Shown: piece after piece, positions 29,311 to 36,983 of the stretch | Layout: each line of letters opens with the position of its first letter | How positions within the stretch are numbered: position 1 is the first letter of the stretch | Origin: Novimethylophilus kurashikiensis | GTDB taxonomy: Bacteria > Pseudomonadota > Gammaproteobacteria > Burkholderiales > Methylophilaceae | Direction of reading: 5' to 3' | Length of the DNA stretch: 64,000 bases | NCBI RefSeq assembly: GCF_003112435.1 | Contig: NZ_BDOQ01000021.1 | Span: 37,622-101,621 of the forward strand | Position numbers and translations under genes: made by a program | Notes under the pieces: generated by a model | Seen by the model: the letters and a program-made list of their open reading frames with translations, nothing else | Database searches by the model: none | Told to the model about the DNA's origin: nothing

Positions 29311-30584
29311 CAAGCGAGTGTTCCGGTCTTCGCCGGCTGTGTATCGTTGGCGGCTGGTGCCGATTCTGGCGCATCGCCTTCTGTCTTTTTAATGAAATAG
29401 TAACTGATGCGCTTACGCGGCTTCAGGTACTCGTAAACATCAGCGGGAAGCTCGATGGGGCTGAGACAACGCTTGATGGTGAGTCCAGGTTCCTCGCTCA
29501 GATCGACGATCACAGGCGTTTCGCGCGATACCTTGGGCTCGTGGATCAACACGTAGGGCAGCAAGGGCTTGGCCGGATTCACGGTCATGACGATACCATA
29601 GGTGCCGTTGGACAACTGCACGATGCTACCCGGTGGATAAACCCCAAGGGATTTGATGAGCAGGCGCAGGATCGTGCCGTCGTAGCGCTGGGACGTGGAC
29701 ACGTACATATACGACAACGCCTCGTAAGGAATCATCGCATCTGCCGGATTGGGCGGATTGCACAGGTTTTCGTAGTCGTTGACGATGACCAGCAGGCGCG
29801 CCAGCGGATCGATCTGGGATTCCTTAAGGTGCTTGGGTCGGCCTGAGCCGTCCACGTATTCGTGGTGCTGCAAAATGATCTTGCCGATGCGCTCGGAAAA
29901 TCCGGCTTGCTGAGCCGCCCGTGCGCCGAGCTCGCAATGCATATCGATGAATGACTTGTTGGTCGGTCCTTCGGCCTTGCCGATATCGTGGAACAGCGCC
30001 GCCAGGCCCAGCTCACGCACATCTTCCACTGACATGTCCATGGTTTTCGCCAGCATCAGCGCGAGCACAGTGACATTAAGCGCATGGACGTAGTTTTCGT
30101 TCTGCGATTGCTGGCTCCCGATAGCGTGCAGCACGACTTCGCTCTCGGTAATCACCGAATTCAACATCCGATCGACCAGCAACTCAGCATCCTTACGCGT
30201 ACTGGCCGGATGCGCCATCAGGTTGTGCGTCATGTTACGCACCTTATGGGCATCGCTTGCAAAGTCACGCTCGCAATTCTGCACCAGTTGGTTGAGCGCG
30301 AGCATCCGGCGAGAACGCGCTTCAGGATCGACCTGCTTGACCGGTTGCGGAGCAGCGGACTTGGGAACCGGCATCGTGCGCTCGAGCAAGGGCTCGGTGT
30401 CGCTACGCAAGGGGTCGTAGCGAATCTGCTTCAAATGCAGCGCACGAATCTTGCGGATCTGGTCTTCGTTCTTGATCTTGAAATTGCTGAAGGTGAATGG
30501 ATGGTCCATCCACCCCAAATCGAGATGAACATAGAGCCCGACGCAAAGTTGGTCGGGATGAATGTACTGGGACTGGTCTTTCAT
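29310..30584 (-). CDS. HD-GYP domain protein (probable c-di-GMP phosphodiesterase)
   Basis: The 424-residue cytoplasmic protein has an N-terminal DUF3391 segment (about 1-60, 'IHPDQLCVGLYVHLDLGWM'). The HD-GYP domain follows, with the metal-binding 'HDIGK' at about 195 and 'HHEYVDGSG' at about 235. The residue after GSG is R, not Y, so the GYP motif reads GRP. Active HD-GYP enzymes cleave c-di-GMP to GMP, and since the metal ligands are present, activity is plausible. The ATG has GGAAGG upstream. Confidence 0.87.
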   Translation of the reverse strand: MKDQSQYIHPDQLCVGLYVHLDLGWMDHPFTFSNFKIKNEDQIRKIRALHLKQIRYDPLRSDTEPLLERTMPVPKSAAPQPVKQVDPEARSRRMLALNQLVQNCERDFASDAHKVRNMTHNLMAHPASTRKDAELLVDRMLNSVITESEVVLHAIGSQQSQNENYVHALNVTVLALMLAKTMDMSVEDVRELGLAALFHDIGKAEGPTNKSFIDMHCELGARAAQQAGFSERIGKIILQHHEYVDGSGRPKHLKESQIDPLARLLVIVNDYENLCNPPNPADAMIPYEALSYMYVSTSQRYDGTILRLLIKSLGVYPPGSIVQLSNGTYGIVMTVNPAKPLLPYVLIHEPKVSRETPVIVDLSEEPGLTIKRCLSPIELPADVYEYLKPRKRISYYFIKKTEGDAPESAPAANDTQPAKTGTLA

Positions 30585-30982
30585 GGCTGCCCTTCCAAAA
30601 CGTTATCCGCTTTCTCTCCGAAGCGGAAGGTTCGGCAACGCAAGTCCCCCGGCAGGAGCGGGCTCCGTGAATGGCGGCGTCTAGCCATTGGAACACTGGC
30701 ATGCGTGAAAATTCCATGCGTGCATTCCATGCACAACTCGGATTGACGGTGCTCGTGTTCGAGCTGGCCGGCGGTCCCGCTATCGTAGAAAAACTTCCTT
30801 AGACCGGAGACTTTGCGTCCCCATCTTTCGATGGGTTTGCCCTTATGATTCTTGGCCGGCCGCGAGCAAGGCGCGCAACCGGATTTATTCAACATTATTA
30901 TCGACATAGCATCCCCAAAATACATTGCTTCCGTGACGAACGGCTGAATACGCCGACAAACGGCTTGCCCGCTCATTCCCAT
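30581..30982 (-). CDS. Doubtful hypothetical protein
   Basis: An open frame of up to 133 codons ends with an ATGA overlap on the HD-GYP start. I recognise no family. The middle has several Cys ('GCAPCSRPAKNHKGK', 'LCMECTHG') that could be a metal site, but the last third is Arg/Ser/Pro-rich and looks like translated non-coding sequence. The overlap is the only positional support. This 448-base stretch before tRNA-Leu may simply be non-coding. Confidence 0.22.
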   Translation of the reverse strand: MGMSGQAVCRRIQPFVTEAMYFGDAMSIIMLNKSGCAPCSRPAKNHKGKPIERWGRKVSGLRKFFYDSGTAGQLEHEHRQSELCMECTHGIFTHASVPMARRRHSRSPLLPGDLRCRTFRFGEKADNVLEGQP

Positions 30983-30989
30983 TCCGATG

Positions 30990-31018
30990 CTTACAGCCTG
31001 CGCCGACTCAGGTAGAAT
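30990..31018 (+). promoter_or_regulatory. Sigma-70-type promoter for tRNA-Leu
   Basis: CTTACA (30990-30995), a 17-base spacer and TAGAAT (31013-31018) place the start of transcription about 8 bases before the tRNA at 31033. Confidence 0.55.
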
Positions 31019-31032
31019 TACGCCTCTTTTCC

Positions 31033-31117
31033 GCCTGGGTGACGGAATTGGTAGACGTAGCGGACTTAAAATCCGCCGGCGAGAGCTGTACGGGTTCGAG
31101 TCCCGTCCCAGGCACCA
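31033..31117 (+). tRNA. tRNA-Leu (anticodon UAA)
   Basis: An 85-base tRNA with acceptor arms GCCTGGG (31033-31039) and CCCAGGC (31107-31113), a long type II variable arm, a TTCGAGT T-loop and an encoded ACCA end. The anticodon stem is GCGGA/TCCGC around the loop CTTAAAA, giving TAA at 31067-31069, which reads UUA codons. Confidence 0.96.
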
Positions 31118-31188
31118 CCACCCTCATCTTCCGATGCCACAAGCTCGAAACTCTTTGAGCCGACACACCGCATCGAATACATCACAAA

Positions 31189-31208
31189 GCCCCGGACATT
31201 GCCGAGGC
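31189..31208 (-). terminator. Possible terminator after the cytochrome c gene
   Basis: GCCTCGG/CCGGGGC forms a 7-bp stem with one G-T pair (31208-31202 with 31195-31189), followed by TTTGTG on the minus strand. It lies 20 bases beyond the cytochrome gene stop. The tail is weak. Confidence 0.4.
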
Positions 31209-31228
31209 CGTTTCATCGACACCCCGCC

Positions 31229-31594
31229 TTATTGCGTAGGCACCAGCTCCCACCAGTGCAGGAACATCGGCTCCCCACTGCTGTTGATACTGCGCAAGTA
31301 AGTCGCCATGTTGGCGATTTCCGTGCCGTTCACTAAAGTGCCATAGGCCGGCATCCCCTCGCCCTTGCCGTAGGTCACCGCCTCATAGATTTCCTCGCCC
31401 TCCCCAGCAATCGCCGGCCCCATGCCACCTCCGGCACGCATGCCGTGACAGCCGTAACAGTTGTACTTGAGCCAGGCACGACGGCCTTCACCGGCAGCAT
31501 CCAGCGCCAAGGCATTTTGGAAAGCTCCCGCCAACCCCGCCACCAGCAGCCCCAACATTGTCGCCAGCTTTAATTGATGTCTTAGTTGTTTCAT
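31229..31594 (-). CDS. Cytochrome c, probable electron acceptor of the PQQ dehydrogenase
   Basis: The 121-residue precursor has a signal peptide (about 1-30, ending 'NALA') and one haem site 'CYGCH'. Aromatic and Met-rich segments follow, including 'GEGMPAYGTLVNGTEIANMATYL', whose Met is a candidate axial ligand. It follows the PQQ alcohol dehydrogenase gene by 32 bases, as the XoxG/ExaB-type cytochromes do, so it probably accepts electrons from that enzyme. ATG at 31594 is chosen for its CAGGAG site. Confidence 0.82.
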   Translation of the reverse strand: MKQLRHQLKLATMLGLLVAGLAGAFQNALALDAAGEGRRAWLKYNCYGCHGMRAGGGMGPAIAGEGEEIYEAVTYGKGEGMPAYGTLVNGTEIANMATYLRSINSSGEPMFLHWWELVPTQ

Positions 31595-31626
31595 GGTTTG
31601 CACTCCTGTATGCGTTCGATTCCGGC

Positions 31627-33450
31627 TCACATCAGCTTGAAGATATGCACAGCGCCGCTTTCATATCCCTTGTTGGCATCGTTCTCGCCCGGGCATGGGC
31701 CGCCAACGAAACCGCCAGGCAGCCAGCCGATCCCGGTGTAGACCGCCACGCGCTGCTTGCCGTCGTCCCCCATATATGTGATGGGGTTACCCATCACACC
31801 GCATTCCAGATCCTTGGTCCATAAAGGCGCCCCGGTGGTCGCGTCCACCACGTGGAACTTGCGGTCCAGCGTACCGTAGAACACCACATTGCCCGCCGTC
31901 GCCAGCGTTCCGCTGAACAAGGGCACGGTTTCCGGGACCGTCCAGGCGATACTGCCGTCCGGCTTCCAGGCGATCAGCTCGCCGAAGGGCCGCATGGTAC
32001 CCGCTGCCGGATCAAGCCAATCCGGAGAGAATTGGGTATCGGCCCCCATGTACGGCGTACCGGCGATGTAGTTGGCCTTGATGGGATGGAGATTGCTGCA
32101 GAAATTGATGCCAGGCACGTAGAACATCCCCGTCTGAGGCGAATATGAAGCAGGCGCGAACTCCTTGCCGCCGAGCGGCGAAGGACAGATGTTGTTGGTC
32201 GTCACGCCTTCATGCGCGGCCATTTCCGGGATCACGTCCGGAGCGCCCTGCGCGACGTTGAATCCCGAAGCCCAGGTGATATGCACGAACGGTGTCGCTT
32301 GCACCACTTGGCCCGTCCACGCATCCAGCATGTAGGCGAACCCGTTCTTGTTGAAATGCACCAGCGCCTTGTTCTTGCCTGAGGGAACTGGCGTCGTGAC
32401 GACGATGCTCTCGTTCATCGCATCGTAATCCCAGCCGTCGTGCGGAGTGAGCTGATTAGCCCACTTGGCGACGCCGGTATCGGGATTGCGGGCGAAAATC
32501 GAGGCACTCCACTTGTTGGGACCCGGCCGCATGTCCGGATTCCATACGCCAGGGTTAGCCGTGCCGTAGAACACCAGCTTCAGGTCAGGATCGTAGGTGA
32601 ACCAGGCCCACGTGGTCGATCCGCCCTGCTTCCATGCCGTGCCCGGCCAAGTACTGCTACCGAGGTCAGGACCTTTGTCCTTTGCGTAGAAATTGTTGGC
32701 GGCGTTGATCTTCACCTCGGCATCAGGCCCCGTGTTATAGGCCTTCCATACTGGCTTGCCGGTAGTGAGATCGAGCGCTTGAACCCAGCCACGCACCCCC
32801 ATCTCCCCCCCCGCATTGCCGACGATGACCTTGCTGCCTGCGATGATGGGCGCGCCAGTGAGCGTTTCGCCGGTTTTGAGGCTGCCGATGCGGGTTTGCC
32901 ATACCAGAGTACCGGTGCTGGCATTGACCGCTATCACGACGCCATCCAATCGGCTATACACCACCTTGCCTGCCGCATACGAAGCTCCGCGGTTCACCAC
33001 GTCGCAACAGGCCTGTCCTTGGGCATATTCAGAGGAATTAGGGGTATAAGTCCACAGCGTTTTCCCTGTCATGTCCAAAGCCATAAGCCGATTGGGCCAG
33101 GGTGTAACGACGAACATCCGCATCTTGCCTCCGACGTTGACCACCAATGGCTGACCTTCGTGACCGCCTTTGGTCTCAGTCTTGATCACTCGCTCCTCTA
33201 CCAAATGGTTAGCATTGGAAGAAGTGATTTGGGCAAGATTACTGTACCGGGTACCTTGCAAGGTACCCAACGGAGTAGTCCACTCGTTGCCAGTTGCGGC
33301 CCCAAGAGGTGCAGCTTCTACAACGGGATAAAATGTGATGGAAAAAAGTGCCAGAAACAGCCCGGTAACCAGCGGCTGTTTATCTGCCCTAGAGATTCTA
33401 TACAGCGCCCTGGATATCCAGTGCTGCAATGTTTGTATCAGACAATTCAT
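31627..33450 (-). CDS. PQQ-dependent alcohol dehydrogenase, predicted lanthanide type
   Basis: The 607-residue precursor is a periplasmic quinoprotein with an eight-bladed propeller. It has an N-terminal hydrophobic signal (about 27-46), the vicinal disulfide 'QACCDV' (C148-C149), the tryptophan-docking repeats, and the metal ligands E216 ('GGEMGVRGW'), N299 ('TANPGVWN') and the catalytic D341. Two residues on, D343 gives 'WDYD'. In lanthanide enzymes (XoxF, PedH, ExaF) this extra Asp binds the metal, whereas calcium-type MxaF has Ala there. Substrate class (methanol or longer alcohols) cannot be read from sequence alone. GGGAGAGG precedes the ATG. Confidence 0.87.
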   Translation of the reverse strand: MNCLIQTLQHWISRALYRISRADKQPLVTGLFLALFSITFYPVVEAAPLGAATGNEWTTPLGTLQGTRYSNLAQITSSNANHLVEERVIKTETKGGHEGQPLVVNVGGKMRMFVVTPWPNRLMALDMTGKTLWTYTPNSSEYAQGQACCDVVNRGASYAAGKVVYSRLDGVVIAVNASTGTLVWQTRIGSLKTGETLTGAPIIAGSKVIVGNAGGEMGVRGWVQALDLTTGKPVWKAYNTGPDAEVKINAANNFYAKDKGPDLGSSTWPGTAWKQGGSTTWAWFTYDPDLKLVFYGTANPGVWNPDMRPGPNKWSASIFARNPDTGVAKWANQLTPHDGWDYDAMNESIVVTTPVPSGKNKALVHFNKNGFAYMLDAWTGQVVQATPFVHITWASGFNVAQGAPDVIPEMAAHEGVTTNNICPSPLGGKEFAPASYSPQTGMFYVPGINFCSNLHPIKANYIAGTPYMGADTQFSPDWLDPAAGTMRPFGELIAWKPDGSIAWTVPETVPLFSGTLATAGNVVFYGTLDRKFHVVDATTGAPLWTKDLECGVMGNPITYMGDDGKQRVAVYTGIGWLPGGFVGGPCPGENDANKGYESGAVHIFKLM

Positions 33451-33810
33451 ATTGCCTCTCCCTTGATTAATCCTGGTGGAATCCCGACTAATTGTTGATT
33501 GGCTATTGCCGAGACGAGCCGCACAGGCTCAGCAGTTCCATTGCATGATGCATGCCAAATTTATTAGTCATTTAATTTCAAATGGTTACGGAATTAATAA
33601 CTTTTAAAATATGGATAAATGTCGTCGTTTGAAGACAGGTTTTTTACCTATATCAGCAACTCATTGATTAGAAAGGACTGATGCTGTCTTTATAGAGAGA
33701 CAACTCTCCTACAAAAATTGCAGGGGTGTTATGTGAGACATCCAACCGTGACAAGTGATTTTTATTCGTATATTGCGATTTCCTGCCAACGAATGAAAAA
33801 GGAGATAGCA
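33451..33810. other. Intergenic region between the divergent PQQ dehydrogenase and small secreted protein genes
   Basis: About 360 bases, AT-rich in the middle (33555-33700). It contains a sigma-54-like promoter for the dehydrogenase at 33542-33557. The GAGAG-TTGT-CTCTC repeat near 33693-33706 could be an activator site. AAGGAGA lies just before the plus-strand ATG at 33811. Confidence 0.55.
33542..33557 (-). promoter_or_regulatory. Sigma-54-type promoter for the PQQ dehydrogenase-cytochrome operon
   Basis: On the minus strand, TGGCATGCATCATGCA has the GG-N10-GC spacing, a TGGCA box and an ATGCA -12 element. The predicted start near 33531 gives a leader of about 80 bases. Confidence 0.6.
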
Positions 33811-34089
33811 ATGCGAAAATTATCATTAATCGCATCTATGATATTGTTATGCATTGGTAATTACGCGTTTGCAGACAACAATACGCGTGATACGACCAAC
33901 AGTTACAGCCCGGCCAACCAGGAGAGCGAAAAGATGCATCAGAAGCCTGATGCACAGGATGAGCATAACAGCTCCGCCAATACGACCTCCCACAGCCAGG
34001 ACCGTAGCGGCAAGAAACATTTGTGGAGCCGCAAGAAAGATGAAACAAGCACTACCAGCGGCTCATCCTCGACGGAAACCAACCACTAA
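33811..34089 (+). CDS. Small exported hydrophilic protein of unknown function
   Basis: The 92-residue precursor has a signal peptide ('LSLIASMILLCIGNYAFA', about 4-21). A very polar mature part of about 70 residues follows, rich in Ser, Thr, Asn, Asp and Lys with almost no hydrophobic residues, so it is probably disordered. AAGGAGA precedes ATG at 33811, which supports translation. A 31-codon upstream extension is rejected. The neighbours give no function. It is transcribed away from the PQQ dehydrogenase. Confidence 0.6.
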   Translation: MRKLSLIASMILLCIGNYAFADNNTRDTTNSYSPANQESEKMHQKPDAQDEHNSSANTTSHSQDRSGKKHLWSRKKDETSTTSGSSSTETNH

Positions 34090-34557
34090 ACCTTATTAAA
34101 TTAGGATCGGCTATTGTCCGTTATTTAAATATGGCCGGAAGCCGATTCCTGACGGTACACCTAAATTTTTGCCAGGATCGTCACTCCTACCGGCTCAGCA
34201 GCCATCACCCCACTTTGGACAGGTCGTTAAGACACGCGATGCTCGATACACATTCGGCCCGGTTACCTAGCAGAACAGCTAGTTTCCCTGCCTTTTCACA
34301 TCCCCTAGCATACGCACATTTGTCTTTGCGCCTGGGCCATGATTCCTGTCAAATGTCGCTCTAAACTAGAGGCGCACTGTCCCGTCCTGAACTGTCACGT
34401 CACGCTTAGTTACGTGCGAATGCTGACATATCGGACCGCGTCGATCTCGGATAAACAATGCTCTGCAATGTGCGAATGCCAAAAGGAAAGCGGTGACATC
34501 GCCCTCATTGAGCGATGTCTGCTAAATACGGTTGAATAGATACAGAAAGTGGCCGAC
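34090..34557. other. Non-coding stretch between convergent genes
   Basis: 468 bases between the small secreted protein gene and fdhE, which converge here. Open frames in it are short and lack coding character or ribosome sites. I see no tRNA, convincing terminator or repeat. Confidence 0.5.
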
Positions 34558-35457
34558 CTAAGTCGACAATAAGAGACAGGAATTCAACCCGTAGCGCTGA
34601 TAGCCCTCTTCTCCCATCAAGACATCGAGCGCAAGCGAAGCCACGTCATCTGCCACCAATTCCAATCCTGGCGATTTTTCTGCATGGCCGAGCTTGGTAT
34701 AGGTATGGCAGGCATCGCAGGCCTCGGCCTGTATTGCGCCATTCTCGCCTTCAATGGAAAAATAACCGATCTTCGCACTGTCGCCGCATGCCACGCAATG
34801 AATGCGTTCCATATGCCACTGCGTTGCGCAGAGGGAGCACGCCAGGTAACGCAGCCCCTGGGATGCACCGCCGCTACGAACGATACCGCCTACCGGCATC
34901 GAACCGCATACCGGGCACGAATCCAGCGCAGCCTGCCCTCGTAAGGGCAAGGCTTGCACTTGCGCCAGTTGCTGCACCAGGACACTCCAATAAACCTGGA
35001 GCCCAGCCCCGACGATAGGCATGAGCGCGACGTTATCTTCTATGAATTCGCTGCTGAAATAGGCTCGAGCCAATCCAACCAACGTTGTATCGGATGCGTC
35101 TGCTAGCGGCTGAAATTGCGCTTGCAAGGCCGTAGGCGAGGCCGGCAGCACTTGCTCCACTACTGCACGCAAACTCCCTAGCCATGCATTGCTGTCGAAT
35201 CCGATGGCATCAACCGAAAGCGGAGGCCGTCCATCCTGCAGCGTTGGCAACCAGGGGCGAGCCATTTGCGAGACAGCGGCATGCTGCCCCTTGGCAACGG
35301 TGGCCATGAAGCGCAAATAATCCTCGACAGCATGCCCTGGTGCCAGTTGCTCAAAACGCAGGGCACGGTCAAGAAAGAGCGTATTTGCATCGGCCACGTG
35401 CAGGAACGGGATTTCAAGCCCGCCCGGCACAAAGTTGATCGGCTGTTCCATAGACAT
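34558..35457 (-). CDS. fdhE: Formate dehydrogenase accessory protein FdhE
   Basis: FdhE is a cytoplasmic rubredoxin-like maturation protein needed for active membrane formate dehydrogenases. The product (about 299 residues) has a helical N-terminal half ('FLDRALRFEQLAPGHAVEDYLRF') and a C-terminal metal-binding half with four CxxC motifs: 'CPVCG', 'CSLCA', 'CVACG' and 'CDACH'. The start is taken at ATG 35457. ATG at 35451 is also possible. It follows fdnI, the expected place. Confidence 0.9.
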   Translation of the reverse strand: MSMEQPINFVPGGLEIPFLHVADANTLFLDRALRFEQLAPGHAVEDYLRFMATVAKGQHAAVSQMARPWLPTLQDGRPPLSVDAIGFDSNAWLGSLRAVVEQVLPASPTALQAQFQPLADASDTTLVGLARAYFSSEFIEDNVALMPIVGAGLQVYWSVLVQQLAQVQALPLRGQAALDSCPVCGSMPVGGIVRSGGASQGLRYLACSLCATQWHMERIHCVACGDSAKIGYFSIEGENGAIQAEACDACHTYTKLGHAEKSPGLELVADDVASLALDVLMGEEGYQRYGLNSCLLLST

Positions 35458-35473
35458 CAGCGATCCAGCCACA

Positions 35474-36112
35474 TTAGTGATCCTGGCCTTGCTCGATGCG
35501 CTTGTACCAACCGGGATGATGCTTCTTCACCCAGCCGCGAGTGACCGTACCGCGCACCATGGCACGCATGGTGCCCTTGACCCAGATCGCAGCGTAGATG
35601 TGCACGATGATGCCGGTGCCCATAACGAATGCACAGAAGGCGTGCAACAGCACGGCGAATCGGTCGAGATTCCGCGGGAAGAACGGCGTGAACCACGGTT
35701 GCCAGATCACGATGCCGGTGAGCAACAACAGGGGGATTGTCGTCACCATGGTCCAGAACAACAACTTCTGGCCCGCGTTGTAACGATCCACTTCCGGCAG
35801 CTTGTGCTCGTGGTTCTGCACCACGTCCTGCATCTGCTTCAGCCACTGGATATCGTTCTTACTCAAAATGTTGTGATGCCAGAAACGCAATGCCAGGCTG
35901 CTGAACGAGACGAACATCACCACGCCGATGTAGGGGTGGAGGATGCGCGTCCAGGTACCGCCGCCGAACAGGTTGGTCAGCCAGAACAGCGCCGGATGGA
36001 ACAGCGCGAAGCCGGACAGCATCAACAGGATGAACGTAATGGCCGTCATCCAGTGGTTGAGCCGCTCGACCGCGTTGTAACGCTGGATGTACTTGTCGGA
36101 ATGGGCGCTCAT
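35474..36112 (-). CDS. fdnI: Formate dehydrogenase gamma subunit, cytochrome b556
   Basis: FdnI anchors the enzyme in the inner membrane and passes electrons to quinone through b-type haems. The 212-residue protein has four hydrophobic segments, at about 20-40, 50-72, 110-133 and 150-172. Conserved His residues are in '[10 protein letters not shown]', '[10 protein letters not shown]' and the fourth segment '[19 protein letters not shown]'. Its ATG overlaps the fdnH stop (ATGA). Confidence 0.92.
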   Translation of the reverse strand: MSAHSDKYIQRYNAVERLNHWMTAITFILLMLSGFALFHPALFWLTNLFGGGTWTRILHPYIGVVMFVSFSSLALRFWHHNILSKNDIQWLKQMQDVVQNHEHKLPEVDRYNAGQKLLFWTMVTTIPLLLLTGIVIWQPWFTPFFPRNLDRFAVLLHAFCAFVMGTGIIVHIYAAIWVKGTMRAMVRGTVTRGWVKKHHPGWYKRIEQGQDH

Positions 36113-36981
36113 GCCTTTTCCTCCTCTTCGTCTTCCTCGACCTCATTCGGACCGATGCCGATGTAGTGGAAGAACCCGCCCAGGATCGCCCCGGCCATCG
36201 CCATCAAGGCCAGCGGCTTGGTGATGCCCTTCCAGATCGATACCATCGGGTTGATCTGCGGATCCTTGGCGAGACCGTTATACAACTCCGGCTTGTCGGC
36301 GTGATGCAGCACGTACATCACATGAGTGCCGCCCACACCTTGCGGGTCGTACAATCCGGCGTTCTCGAAGCCGCGTTCCTTCAGTTCCGCAATACGCTCG
36401 GCGGCGTGGTCCTTCATGTCATCCTTGCTGCCGAACACCAGCGCCTGCGTCGGGCAAGCCTTGATGCAGGCGGGCTCCAGGCCGACGGAAACGCGGTCCG
36501 AGCACAGGGTACACTTGTAGACCTTGTTGTCCTTCTCGGACAAGCGCGGGATGTTGAACGGGCAGCCCTTGATGCAATAGCCGCAGCCGATGCAGTTTTC
36601 CTCGGCGAAATCCACGATGCCGTTCTTGTACTGGATGATCGCGCCGGGCGACGGGCAAGCCTTCAAGCAGCCGGGATCGGCGCAGTGCATGCAGCCGTCT
36701 TTGCGGATCAGCCATTCCAGGTTGCCGTTTTCCTCGATCTCGGCAAAGCGCATCAGCGTCCAGCTGTTGGCCGTCAAGTCGTGCGGATTCTGGTAGGTGC
36801 CGACGTTAACGCCGATTTCCTCGCGCACGTCGTTCCATTCCTGGCACGCCGATTGGCAAGCCTTGCAGCCGATGCACTTGGTCACGTCGATCAGCTTGGC
36901 GACCTCGATGGGTTCGCGCTGCTGCGGCGAAGGCGTGGTCGTGGCGGAGCGACGCCAGATATCAAGCGATTGCAACGCCAT
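36109..36981 (-). CDS. fdnH: Formate dehydrogenase beta subunit, iron-sulfur protein
   Basis: FdnH transfers electrons from the catalytic subunit to the cytochrome b subunit through four [4Fe-4S] clusters. The 290-residue protein has the four Cys groups '[14 protein letters not shown]', '[14 protein letters not shown]', '[12 protein letters not shown]' and 'CTLCSD...CIKACP', and a C-terminal transmembrane segment ('[19 protein letters not shown]', about 255-275). It lies 2 bases after fdnG and overlaps fdnI. Confidence 0.94.
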   Translation of the reverse strand: MALQSLDIWRRSATTTPSPQQREPIEVAKLIDVTKCIGCKACQSACQEWNDVREEIGVNVGTYQNPHDLTANSWTLMRFAEIEENGNLEWLIRKDGCMHCADPGCLKACPSPGAIIQYKNGIVDFAEENCIGCGYCIKGCPFNIPRLSEKDNKVYKCTLCSDRVSVGLEPACIKACPTQALVFGSKDDMKDHAAERIAELKERGFENAGLYDPQGVGGTHVMYVLHHADKPELYNGLAKDPQINPMVSIWKGITKPLALMAMAGAILGGFFHYIGIGPNEVEEDEEEEKA

Positions 36982-36983
36982 GA

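Noticed and set aside
30987..31301. A 104-codon open frame over tRNA-Leu
   Set aside because: It is translated tRNA and flanking sequence without coding character.
34131..34539. Short plus-strand open frames between the small secreted protein gene and fdhE
   Set aside because: No ribosome sites, no signal peptides or domains, and atypical residue composition.
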